Under the pieces are notes generated by a model. That model was not told where the DNA came from and ran no database searches. It saw only the letters and a program-made list of their open reading frames with translations. A program made the position numbers and the translations under genes. Positions 45,443 through 56,941 of a stretch of DNA of 64,000 nt are shown here, one piece after another. Origin of the DNA: Tulasnella sp. 424 (taxonomy: Eukaryota; Basidiomycota; Agaricomycetes; Cantharellales; Tulasnellaceae); the NCBI GenBank assembly GCA_019633425.1, contig WSUB01000196.1, positions 3,444 to 67,443 on the forward strand. The letters run 5' to 3'. Every line of letters begins with the position of its first letter. Position 1 is the stretch's first letter.

Positions 45443-45889
45443 CATGGTGGCAGGGCTGCTGCATAGAATTATCCACCTATTACCTAATGTATGCAGTTCA
45501 CATAGGAATTTGCAAGTGCTCTGGCTGCCCTGAAGGCTCTCATCTGACTTTGGAAGTGAATGGGGAAGCAATGATTAAGTAAGTGTTGTAGATAATTTTT
45601 GACAGTCCATTTCTTTAGGTTCATCACAGTGAACGTCATGTAGTGATGTCCTGCTTTGTCAACTAGGAATCTTTTCATAGCAATCATCTAGTATTTCTCA
45701 GGTAACTTATTAACTTTTATCCAATTCGTGAATTTGAATACAAAGGTTTCGAATGTCTCTAGATGGGCTCTTCCATTGTGGTTGGTAATCATGAATGTCA
45801 GGATTCACTCACCAATGCCCTTCCCTACTATACCTGAATGTTGGTAAGGGTAGAAATCACTGCCTTGGAGATTGATATTTGGGCATGAC

Positions 45890-47283
45890 AGGGGGGCGAC
45901 TGCTGGTGGTTGATCTAATAAAAAAGTCAAGGTAAGTAGTTAGAATGACAGGAAAGATATAGAAAAGGAATCAACCAGTGTTTTCCCTAGCACTACTAGT
46001 TGTGGTGAAGATGGCAATGGCTGTGCAGAGGATCAACGGTGTGGTGTGTGGCAAAGTTACAACCGCCTGTCATTTTTGAATGAAAACTGCAAGGTTAGTA
46101 ATCAAAAAGAACATATAGCATTGGAATTAACTTACATATGCCTTTCAATAACATCACTGAGTGTGAGGAGGGTGGAACTGACTGCCTTGTGATTGACATG
46201 TCAGCACAACTTGAACAGAGTTGTGACTGCCGATGTTTGTTCTAATGAGAATTTCAAGGTAAGTAATCAAACAGAGAGAATGAATATGAGAAATAACTTA
46301 GCTAATGTTTTCTTTCAGACTGCAAGGGGTGGTGAAGGTGGCAATGGCTGTGTAGAGGATCGATATGTGGTGCACATTGGTCTTTTGGCTGCTTGCCGAC
46401 ATTCTAACGAAAAATTTGAGATTAGTAACAGAATGTAAAAACAAAAGCAAGAAAAGCTTACCTAAGTATCATTTACTATATTAGATGGGTAAAACAACAG
46501 GGTTGAGGGTGTTGATTGCCTTGCTGTGGTGGGAGGAGACTTGCATGGCAGTGAGAGTTGGAGATGATGTTTGGTTAAGTGTTGTGGGAATCCCCATCAG
46601 CAAGTTGGCTCTCTGCCCCATCTAATCATACCCCCCATCCCACTTACTCATTAGCAGCTAAATCAATACAATCTTCTCCCTCCTTGGATAATTATATGGT
46701 TGGATTAAGTGGGAAAAAATCAGGTTTTAGTGTTAGACGCTGTCCTTTTGGGGGGGTTCTGCACAACAATCTCAACAATGGCAAAGCATGCCATAGCCAC
46801 TTTTTGAGATGCTGAGGAAGACAAAACCTAATTGCCTGGTAAGTAATTTATGTGGTGGGTTTGTTATTTCAATCACTGCACTAACCACTGAATTTTCATG
46901 GCAGCAATTGCATGCACCGACATTCTGCTTATATGTCACAGCCAGGCTCCAAAAACAATTATCACCATTTCAGGCAGTGTCCAGGACGCTGGTAAAACTG
47001 TTTGGTGATTAATTTATATAGGGCCTTTCTCCTTTTAATGCCTAGTAGCAACTTTTCATTGCAACGATAAGTCACGGCACACACCAATGTTCTGTCTATG
47101 CAGCACATCTGGGCATTGAAAAGGGCAATCGATGCCCTCAGCTCTGTTGGCAATGCTGGTAAAACCTCTAGGACTTCTAGTAGCTCCCTTGGGTGATTGT
47201 AAAGTGGCCTGTGCAAACCAGCTACATGCAACTACACACAACTATTAGAAGCTATACACTGCTATGCAGCTATGTGACTATGC
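45890..47283. repeat. Palindromic repeat array B (foldback-like)
   Basis: Same architecture as 30417-32530. Forward units with a period close to 165 bp: AAACTGCAAGGTTAGTAATCA (46084), AATTTCAAGGTAAGTAATCA (46250), AAATTTGAGATTAGTAACAG (46412). From about 46800 the motif appears reversed (CACTGAATTTTCATGG near 46885, CAACTTTTCATTGCAACG near 47049). A CTAC/CTAT-rich tail (47220-47288) runs into the next LTR and resumes at 48652. No coding. Confidence 0.6.
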
Positions 47284-47288
47284 CACTA

Positions 47289-48651
47289 TGTTAAGTTTTG
47301 GTAACCGGGCTGCGCACACTAACTGTGGGAAACGGGAAGTCGCCGCACGGGAAACGTATTAGAATGGTAGGTAAGTCGGAATAAACTAACTTACTTAGTT
47401 TATACCGTATCTAAACTCTTGTACTTAGTCGTAGGATTAATATAAAGTATTTGGGAATATTATCTGAGAGAAAAGACGGACGGGAATGTCCAGTGTCGAG
47501 TGGAAACGGTTGGGCGAAAGCTGGGTGCCGTAAACGGCAGTTGAGAGTGAAAGGTAAACTAATGGCGGAATTCCGGCGTTCTGACGCTCGGAATATGTTT
47601 ACTAATACTATTTGCGGATGCCAGGAGGGTTTTCGGGCTAGATACCCGAAGGGAAAGGCCTCGGTAAGCTGCGGCGCACCTTACTGGTTTAAGCGCCGGT
47701 TCGGACTTCACGGGTATAGCTTTACGCTACCTTAGGAGTTCGAACTTCGCCAAGCAAATACTACCGTCGTGTTTGCGTTGACGAGAGCTTTCGAATGGTA
47801 TCGAAAGCGCAAGGGGTTTCCTAACAGGAAGTTCGCTAATCCGGGGATTGAGCGAATAAAGAACGATAATGGCTATTTCCTTAAAAGGAAAATCTACCAA
47901 CGTAGTACTACTAGTACAGAATGTAGCTAGAAGTATTACGATTACAACAACGTACCTATCGCGTGGTTCGTCGAGGTTTCGAGCTCGCTAGAGGTCGAAA
48001 GGAGTCAGGGACCTCTGAGATGGTGCCGACATAAGTATCAAGATTTAGCTTGCGCTGACGACGCAAGAACCCTTTATCTCAAAGGATTAAACGATGAGTG
48101 GTTCGTTTATCACGTGGAACCTAGCGGGATTGGTTTTCACAGAGCGAACAAGTTTAGAGGGGGTAAAAAGGTTACTCTGCCTCTTCCGAGGCAGAATCCG
48201 TATTTATTCGCTAGATGAGATCGTACTAGAGTAGTCTACAATATTCTACATTATTCTATTCCTTTCTCGAGCCTTCTATGCGCAGCAGAAGGCTCGGGCA
48301 GCACGTCGAAAGTCTGCGCGAGGCTTTGGGCAGTGTGCTGCAGCACGTTGCAAAGTGTTCGGCGAGTCGCCCGAAGTGATTCGTTGAGCTTACAAGGCTT
48401 AGTTAGACGAATTCGGCGACGAGAAAAGGAAGAATTCGGTGTCGGTCCGGTTTCACAAATAGACAGGCCGAAAAAGGGAATTTCTTTATTTAGGGATCTT
48501 TTGGCTTCGGACTTTCGCGGAAAGCGTACATATAGACAAAAGAGTAGGAACTAGTATTAAATATATCAAAGAAAAGGAAAAGGGAAACTTATTTATGGTA
48601 CATTCGTTGGTGGGGCATCCGCGTAGACGCGGATCCCACAGTTCCCTAACA
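47289..48651 (+). repeat. Solo long LTR, family C, divergent subfamily
   Basis: 1363 bp, TGTTAAGT...CCCTAACA, perfect target duplication CACTA (47284-47288, 48652-48656). Sequence differs strongly from the other family C copies, but the layout is the same, including a hairpin (TCTGCCTC-TTCC-GAGGCAGA, 48176-48195) followed by GTATTTATTCGCTAG. Inserted in the CTAC-rich tail of array B. Confidence 0.9.
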
Positions 48652-50689
48652 CACTACAGCAAAGGAAATTGATATAAAGCTACACCAATATACAGAACTA
48701 TGAGAATTTAGCGCATGATCTGACTATGTAACACTACACTGCTATAGCCAGCTACCCCAAGATGTCACTACAGGAGACAATGGGGGACTATATATTTTCC
48801 TCAATATATAGAAGACTACAGTTGACCATGATGGCCTACCATTGGGCACATATTTTTGGCCAATTATAAGAAACTATACCTACCAATATAATAGGGGGTC
48901 CATTATTTACCTTATATTATCCACACAGGAGGGCTAGCCTAACAATGGCAGTTGCTAGGGGAATAAAAAACCTGATTGGCTTTTGCATGGTGGAGGGAGG
49001 TGGAGCGGATTTTCCAATTTGCTCATTGGCTGTTTATCTATTCTGTTCTCTAATTCTCATTGGCCATGCAAAAGTCCTTTTCTAATGACGACAATGAAAG
49101 TCGACCAGCCAATGCACGGTCCCCCAGCACCGCCACCTCCTAATCATGACTGGGAGCTACCCTGGACCAACCTGCCTGTAGCCGATCCCTCTACCCACAA
49201 CTCCTTTGGCGCACCAGCTGGACGCATGCTGGGGTGTTCAGTGCGGAGCTGAAGCCAATTTGAGCCCGATCCGGTGGCGAAAATCCCCTCCTGTCCACGA
49301 CCTCTACCATGCACCCCTGATCTAATAGGAGGCCTGTTGGTGACTCAATCGTTCTCTAAATAATACATAATTCATTTATTTTGATCTATTTGCTATAACC
49401 GAGAAAGGCTCGCACCGACTTCATGCTTGGGCACCCTGTTGTGGTACACTTTTAAGAGGTCGGATCAGAACAGTTCTTCCACACTAACCTAACCATGCAT
49501 TCAACTTGGGATGTAATAACCTCTCGCAGTCTCCCGGTCACTTGCATCACGGTCAATTATTTATGAGCTGAGCACCAGCAGCCAGCAAAAACCAACTCAG
49601 ACCCAATCAGTTACCAAACCTTTGCCACTCTCACATCTTCATCTAATCGTCTGCCTGGACACCTCCGCTGCGGTTTTTGGTTCAAATATTCCAAAATAGC
49701 TTACTGAACCTGCCCAAGGCCAATACCATCAGCAAATTAGTAGTCCAAGTAGCAGGATTCCGCTTAATCCTTCTTTGACCTTGCTACCTGATTCACACCG
49801 CTATAAATAGAAAACTAATATATCCTTCCAATTGACATCCACTTTCATTTTGTGCCTGATCTCACTCATAGCACATCAAGACCACCATACACAAGCTAAA
49901 AGGCCTCCCCTTGGCTTATCTTGACCTTTTGGACCCTCAAGGATTCTTTGGAGTTTACCACTGCATCTGGGGCTGCAATGGTATCTCGCCTGCTGAGAAA
50001 GCTTACTCTTAAGATTGTGGCTGAGGAACTACTAAATACCGGCTGGAGCGAAGCGTGGCCTTTCTAGTATAGTATTAACCTGTTTCCTAATTAGTAGCAT
50101 TAAGAAATCTCAATTAAACGTCCATGGCTCAAGCAGGACTTGCACAGCCACCACTAAGACATGAAACATGTCCTAGGAGTATTACAAGCATGATCTATCT
50201 GTGTCTTTGTCAGGAATGTGTGCCAGATTTGGTCCAAACATGCACAGAATACTTGTTGTGTAACAAGGGTGTAAAGCTCATGTCAACATTGAACCTGTGA
50301 TATGTCTCTTAGCTGAGCACGCTCTGAATATGGTAATGGACTGCTCTTTCCTACACATTCAGTGCATGTCCTGGTCCAGGACATTATCAACCCCCCCTTG
50401 CATTGGGATTTAGATATTGATGAGGACCAAACACAAGACAAAAAGCCGCAAACACGGGGAGACAAGAGCGAATTAGAAAGAAAAGACACAAAGAGGAAAA
50501 GATATACAAAAAGGAAAGAGAAAAGCAATAATATAGAGTAGAGGAAGGATAAAGCAAAAGGTGGGAAAAGAGCGTGGGAGTTGGTGCCACAATACTGCTG
50601 AGAGTACCCCAGCTTGTTTGAGTGATAGAGGCGAATACCTCTTTGCACCATTGCGATAGCTTTAGTCCCTGCATCGCTCTGAGGTAACC
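48652..50689. other. Intergenic, no gene recognised
   Basis: 48652-48830 continues the CTAC/CTAT-rich tail of array B. An 11-bp inverted repeat (CTTTTGCATGG about 48980, CCATGCAAAAG about 49063) stands alone. Short frames near 48983-49252 and 50283-50640 show no family resemblance; the latter area should hold the phosphorylase promoter. Confidence 0.5.
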
Positions 50690-53600
50690 ATGAGCAAGAC
50701 CATCGATCCTTCTACCATTGGGCAACCGGAACCAAAGCAACATCATCGTCATGTAGGGAGCGCCACTGGTACTTAGCTTATCGCCAATCCGTGAGCCGTG
50801 GCAACTCACATCGATTACCAATCTAGGCTATCTACCTGAAAATCCTGGAAAAGAGGTTAGTAAGGAGCTTGGCGGCTCTACTACCTCACATCCGCAACGT
50901 TTTACTGGTTCTGCTCGGATAGGTCTGGCCGAGAGGTGACGAGGCGGCTTGGAAGTCTGGGCTTCGAGGAATAGAAACAGGCGAGTGTGTTTCTTGTTCA
51001 GTTTTTCACTCGGGAGATGCTGACCTATACTCGATCTAACCAAACGACACTAAGATGTCCCATCAATCACCAAGTCGATCGTCGGCCACGTGCAAACCAC
51101 GCTAGCCCGACGAGTGTATAATATCGACGAAGTAAGGCCTGTATAAGTTCTTATATAAGAGCCTCGACCTGAAATTTTTATTCTAGGAAGGGATGTACCG
51201 AGCTATTGGTTACTCCGTTAGAGATGACTTGCTCGTGAACGTGAGCAGGTCTTGCACGTGACGAACAACTTTGATCGGAACAGACAAGACTTGCTTTTGC
51301 TCTAGTGGAACGAAACTCAAATGCTATACACAAAGAAGGCTCCTAAGCGTGCTTATTATCTCTCTTTGGAGTTTCTCATGGGCCGGACGTTAGACAACGT
51401 GAGAGTCGCATGCGCTTCGAACGCAACTGGGCCTAACGGTTATCTTCTAGGCATTGTTGAATCTTGGTCTAAAGAAAAACTACCGGGAGGCCGCAAAGAG
51501 CCTAGGGTTCGAGGATTTCGAAGAGTTGGTTGAGAGCGAGCGCGACACAGCTCTCGGCAACGGAGGTAGGAGCTCGGAGCCTCTGAGGATGAGCTCGCGA
51601 GTCACCTCAACCACCACTCGGTCATCAACATTAATAGGGTTGGGTCGTCTTGCCGCTTGCTACATTGATTCGGGTTCCACATGCGAACTGCCACTGTGGT
51701 AAGCTCTTCGTTTTACCAAACTCTAACGAAGGGACTTTGGTACGATGTTTTTCTGTTGCAGGGGATACGGCCTCAGATATCACTACGGGATGTTTTGGCA
51801 GCAAATATCCGCCGACGGTTCTCAGGTTGAAGCACCTGATCCGTGTCTTAATCACGCAAACCCTTGGGAGGTCCACCGTCCTGACGTCACATACCCTGTC
51901 AGATTCTATGGTCGCGCGGAGAGAATCGGCGGTAGAAAATCAGTCAGTCGCACCTTGGACTCTATCTCCATCTCGCACTAAAATAAGCAATTGCCCCTTG
52001 AGATCTGGAGCGGGGGCCAAGAGGTCGTGGCTACTGCCTACGATGTTCCGATTCCCGGATCATACACTCGAAATACGAACAACCTAAGGCTCTGGGGTGA
52101 GTAAAACGCGGCTTCGTAAACATTTGCTTATGAATGTGGACTTGCCCTTCAGACTCGAAACCTAAGCGAGGATTTGACCTCAACTCCTTCAATGGTACGC
52201 CCCTCCTGATTTGGTTTACGATACACGACGTTTATGTCTAACCTTGCGGCTCGGTCTAGCCGGAGATTATGAGAAGGCAGTCGAGAACTCTAACAGCGCT
52301 GAGGCGCTCACCCGCGTGCTATATCCAAACGTGCGAAGCGCCTTATTTTACGAGATTTCTGCTCCATACTGAAGTTCTGGCAGGACAATCACATGGTCGG
52401 AAAAGAACTTCGTCTTAAGCAGCAATACTTTTGGACTGCTGCGAGCTTGGCTGACATAATCAAGAGATTTAAGCAACTTGACGAACCCTGGTCCAAGTTC
52501 TCCGAATGTGAGTATGATTGATATATCGAACCATAAAACAGGTTACCGATGTGGAGTTTTCTACTAGACGTTGCGATCCAGTTGAACGACGTAGGTTCCT
52601 TGGCTCTTCGGTAATTCTGACCGCCCACCCCATTCGGCAGACTCACCCTTCTATCGCTGTCCCCGAGCTGATGCGCATATTCGTCGACGAGGAACACATC
52701 ACTTGGAAAGATGCATGGGTGATTACCCACGAGGTTTTCGGTTACACAAACCATACTGTCCTCCCGGAGGCGCTAGAGAAATGGCCCGTTCCGCTGTTCG
52801 AGCGACTCCTTCCTCGGCACTTACAAATAATATACGATCTCGTACGTCAAAATAGGAGCTTTTCGCGCCGCCTGTCTAACTTGACTCTCTACCCCTTAGA
52901 ACCAGTACGGTCAATGACTGACTCGTTGTTAATCACGCACTCACCACGTTCTAATATCTTTGCAGGGATTTCCTTACAGGTATTCACTTATACTCTACGA
53001 CGCCAACGCAACCTTATAATGCTCGTTATAGCTGTGGAAAATAAATTCCCAGGCGACCGTGACCGGTTGACACGCATGAGTTTAATCCAAGAGGAATTCC
53101 CCCAGCAAATTCGGCGAGTTGCACTCCGTCCTCGGGCCACCCCTGTACACTGAGAAGGCAATAATAGAATGGCATTCCTTGCCGTAATTGGATCACACAA
53201 AGTGAACGGAGTCTCTGAGCTCCATTCATATCTTGTCAGAACAACCATTCTAAAGGATTTCGTTGACTTCTTCGGCCCTAGGAAGTGAGCAGTGCTCGCC
53301 TGACTTGTCTTCGCAGCAGCTTACCATCCACAGGTTTGGGAACGTCACCAACGGTATCACGCCGCGCCGCTGGCTCGACCAATGCAACCCCGGACTCTCG
53401 GCTCTTATCACGGAGACTCTCGGCGGCGACAAGACCCAGTGGCTGAAAGACCTGACGAAGCTTGAAGGTCTTCTCCCCCACGCTGATGACCCCGCCTTCC
53501 AGAAAAAGTGGGCCGACGTCAAGTTGCAGAACAAACAACGACTTGCACACTTCATTGAACGAACCATGGGCGTCAAGCTGAACACCTCGGCCTTGTTCGA

Positions 53601-54903
53601 CGTCCAAGTCAAGCGAATTCATGAGTATAAGCGCCAGAGCATGAACATACTTGGCGTCATTCATCGCTACATCACTATCAAGGGCTTGTCTGAGAAGGAT
53701 CGGAAAAATGTTGTTCCCCGCGTCATCCTCTTCGGTGGCAAAGCGGCTCCAGGACGTGAGTTTGACAGGACGGACATGTACCTTCATTTCTTTGACTTCG
53801 CCGAAATCTACAGATTACATGGCAAAGTTGGTAATTCGGCTTATCAATAATGTAACCAAAGTCATCAATGCGGATCCCGACGTTGAAGGTCTCTTGACTG
53901 TGCTCTTTATCCCGGATTACTCCGTCTCGCTTGGTGAGACCCACCCGGAGGGGCATGCGCTTCGCGGCAGATTTCTGACAATCAGTCCAAGCCGAACTCT
54001 TGATTCCGGCTTCAGACATCTCGCAGCACATATCCACCGCTGGCACCGAAGCTTCAGGCACAAGCAATATGAAATTCTGTTGTAAGTCCTATTCCAGTCT
54101 TCCATTAGGTTTTACTAACGAAAGCTTGCTAGTGAATGGCGGGTACGTTATGTGGGAAGCCTTGACGTTTGAACGCATGTTTGATCCGGAAGTTGCAGCA
54201 TCCTCCTCGGGACGGTGGACGGGGCCAATATTGAGATCGCTGAAGAAGTCGGGGAAGAAAATGGTCAGTCCACTCGCACAATGAGCGCGATCCTTCCTGA
54301 GAAGTACCTGAACGACTTGTGCCTCCGTTTTCCAGTGTTCTTTTTCGGACATCTCGCCCAAAATGGTACGAATTCTGCTTTGTCCTCATTACCTAGAAAG
54401 GTCCTCAGCACTGAATATCCTCTACAGTGGAAGATCTTCGTCATAGCCACCAATATCACCCTGTGCCTTTGGATGAGGTAGCTCCAGCGCTCGGCGTCGT
54501 CTTTGACGTGATCGCGCAGGGTCATTTCGGTGACGGGAGCATTTACGAGACGTTCCTCAACACGATCCGTCAAGGAGACTACTACCTCGTATCCGATGAT
54601 TTCGGCTCCTGTAAGCAACTTTCGGCGATCTTTTGACAAGCGGTCACTGAAGGCGCTTTCAGATATCGTGGCACAAGAGATGGTGGACGAGGCTTATCGA
54701 GATACAGCAAGTTGGATCAAGAAATCGATTACAACGACAGCGCGGATGGGGAAATTCAGCTCCGATCGGGCCATCTTCGAATACGCCGATGTACGTCGCT
54801 GTCTCAGCCTGTCTGATCCTCCATGACCAGTCCGGTACCTAACGTTGCTCTCGATGAACGTCTCTAGGAGTACTGGAACATCGAGCCCCTGAAGTTAGAA
54901 TAG
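50690..54903 (+). CDS. GPH1: Glycogen phosphorylase, 28 exons
   Basis: Releases glucose-1-phosphate from glycogen (EC 2.4.1.1, GT35 family, cytosolic). Deduced exons: 50690-50768, 50827-50855, 50923-50980, 51055-51131, 51187-51240, 51306-51398, 51451-51565, 51638-51698, 51762-51942, 51988-52096, 52153-52194, 52260-52330, 52384-52507, 52568-52590, 52641-52841, 52900-52904, 52966-52979, 53032-53113, 53168-53284, 53334-53755, 53814-53933, 53992-54081, 54133-54142, 54199-54263, 54336-54365, 54428-54610, 54663-54790, 54868-54903. All phases agree and the sum is 872 codons plus stop, a normal length for the family. Motifs: [69 protein letters not shown], and the pyridoxal-phosphate Lys in [11 protein letters not shown] (codon 54072). 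Introns after 50980 and 53113 need GC-AG borders (GCGAGT). The ATG fits the fungal N-terminus ([17 protein letters not shown]). The gene looks intact. Confidence 0.92.
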
Positions 54904-56941
54904 GCAATCGAAGAAGAAGTGAATGCATTACAACAAGTGTCATAGGCTGAAAGTGGTAACGTGAATATACATAACGGGGTTTTCGAGTTGGCAGGTTTGG
55001 TACACTACCCGGATGTCGCGAGATTCGCGAAGTTTTCCCCGTTATCCCGACGCAGAATCAGTACAATAAGCTGGCATCTCCTGCAATTTTTGACGCTAGA
55101 AGTTGTGGCATTGAGTAAAAGGTCCTAGCTCGCTGTAACACCGTCCCTGAGTGGTGCCAAGGCGTCGTCCCTCGGACGCGAGGCCATCCTTGAGCGATGG
55201 TTCGATGTACAGAACTGTCATGGCCAGTCTGCATCGCAATCCTCGCTCACTAACCAGCACCAATAATTACGTCAACTCGACTGGAATTCGTCCTTGGCCA
55301 TGAGTTTCTTTCCAATTTCCGACAAGCCTCCCCCTTCAAGAAACGTGGCCGGATTTCCAACAACGTTTGTCCCATCCCCATTGAGGGTAGCTTAGCCCTT
55401 TCGATCTAGTAAAAGAATGTGGTGCCAAAGCTCGGATAAATGGAGAGAAGATGATGTGCGCACTGGGCGGTGCGATTGATCGTTCCAACCTCTTGGCCCA
55501 GTCTAAACGCGCCAAATCCCATTTATTTGAACCGACGACAATCTCTGTACATACGATGAAAAAAAAGCTAGCCACGCTTCTTGGACTGACAGTTCAAGTC
55601 GAGCACATGCATACTTTCGGTCACTCGACACCCGGCATTTTCCACTTCTTGATCAAACACCGCGTGTCGTACAGACAGAGGTCCGACGTCATGCTCCCTT
55701 GATTTGCTGCAAAAACGTTAACGAGCGTTCTTGGGTGGGGGTCCTGACCGGTTCCTGACGCGTGAGGCTGCGGCGGCAACAGGCGGCCAGTCGATCTCCC
55801 TCGGGCTGAGTCGGGAGGCAACCCCCAACAACAAGCAGTTCCCTCGTCGGACCGTTTCTTGTCCTTCATCATCGTCTCCAAACACCAACACAACTTTGTG
55901 AAAGCAAAGGTTCTCTTGTTGGTGATTTCCTGTGCGCTGCCACATCGGATGATTACTCGCTTTGCTCGCTCCGGTCAGCTTCGTGACCAATTTGGGAAAA
56001 GGTGTGAATATAATGATAATGTTATCGTACAAATATCGTATGTTAGGGCATCCCCCCAGCGTATACCGAAGTGGGGGAAGCCGGGCACCGGGACTGGACG
56101 TTTGTAAGGGTCCCAGATGCACCAGGCTGAACGTGAGGGGGAGTACACCAAAGCCACCCCCCCCCACCGGCTGGTACTCGTAAGGGGATGGTTGGTGGGT
56201 AAAGAAAACGGCGAGAGGATGATGGGGTTGTGTGTAGAGCAGTTGGGACAATGGAGAAGAGAGAAGGGAATGTGTTTTGGGAACACGGAATAATAATCCG
56301 GTTACTCCGCTATGTCCGCGAGCCGATGCATCTACTCCGCCGCAGATGCTCGCAGTACGTCGAATGTTGACTTGGCATTTCATTTCCCTCCCTCCCTTCG
56401 GTCACCGTACCCCAGGTCAGACTGTGGACGCACGTACCCCGCAAACAAGCCCCAAGGTTTCTTTCCCAAATTGCTTCTCTAAAAGATCACTTCGCTTGTC
56501 TCTTTACTCTCAACTTGCCTGCACTCAACTTGAGTACTAATATCAGTGCGGACCGTCTTCATTCAGCGCACTCGACTCCAAGAACCACACCCTCTCATCT
56601 ATCCGTACATTTAAAAGTATCTCCACGACCCAGGCCCATCAAGGCTCTGCTTGCTGCTTTCGCACCAACCAAAAAGTTTTCAACGACCTCGATTGAGCAC
56701 TCGTTCCCATCGGATGCTCCAAAATTCCCAGGTCGAGCACCTCAACCCAAAAGAGCGTTCCGCTGCCAATCTCCTCAATCCTCTAACCGACTCCTCAGCC
56801 CCAACGTGGATGGCGAGCGTACGATCCCAATCCGACACCACCAACGGCTCCTAGCGCCCCTTTGACGCGTTAGACTAGTCTCGTCCCGCCGACCGAACTT
56901 TGGTGAGTCTTTCCTTCAGCTATCTTCGTGCGCGTATCTAA
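54904..56941. other. Intergenic with duplicated 5' sequence
   Basis: 54904-55840 has no recognised gene. 55845-55960 and 56357-56573 are duplicated at 62831-62946 and 62952-63175. The 396 bp between them (55961-56356) are missing from the second copy. Confidence 0.55.
55845..56573 (+). repeat. Segmental duplication, copy 1
   Basis: Two blocks (116 and about 217 bp) similar to the copy at 62831-63175, interrupted by a 396-bp segment with C-rich runs (a stretch of nine C near 56160). Likely the promoter/5' part of two related genes. Confidence 0.8.

Noticed and set aside
50283..50821. Minus-strand frames with hydrophobic stretch (LLLYPSSTLYYCFSLSFLY)
   Set aside because: Overlaps exon 1 and the promoter of the phosphorylase gene; no recognisable protein.
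50690..54903. Phosphorylase region taken as a frameshifted pseudogene
   Set aside because: The apparent frame breaks all coincide with GT-AG or GC-AG introns; the 28-exon model gives a continuous 872-codon protein with all conserved blocks.
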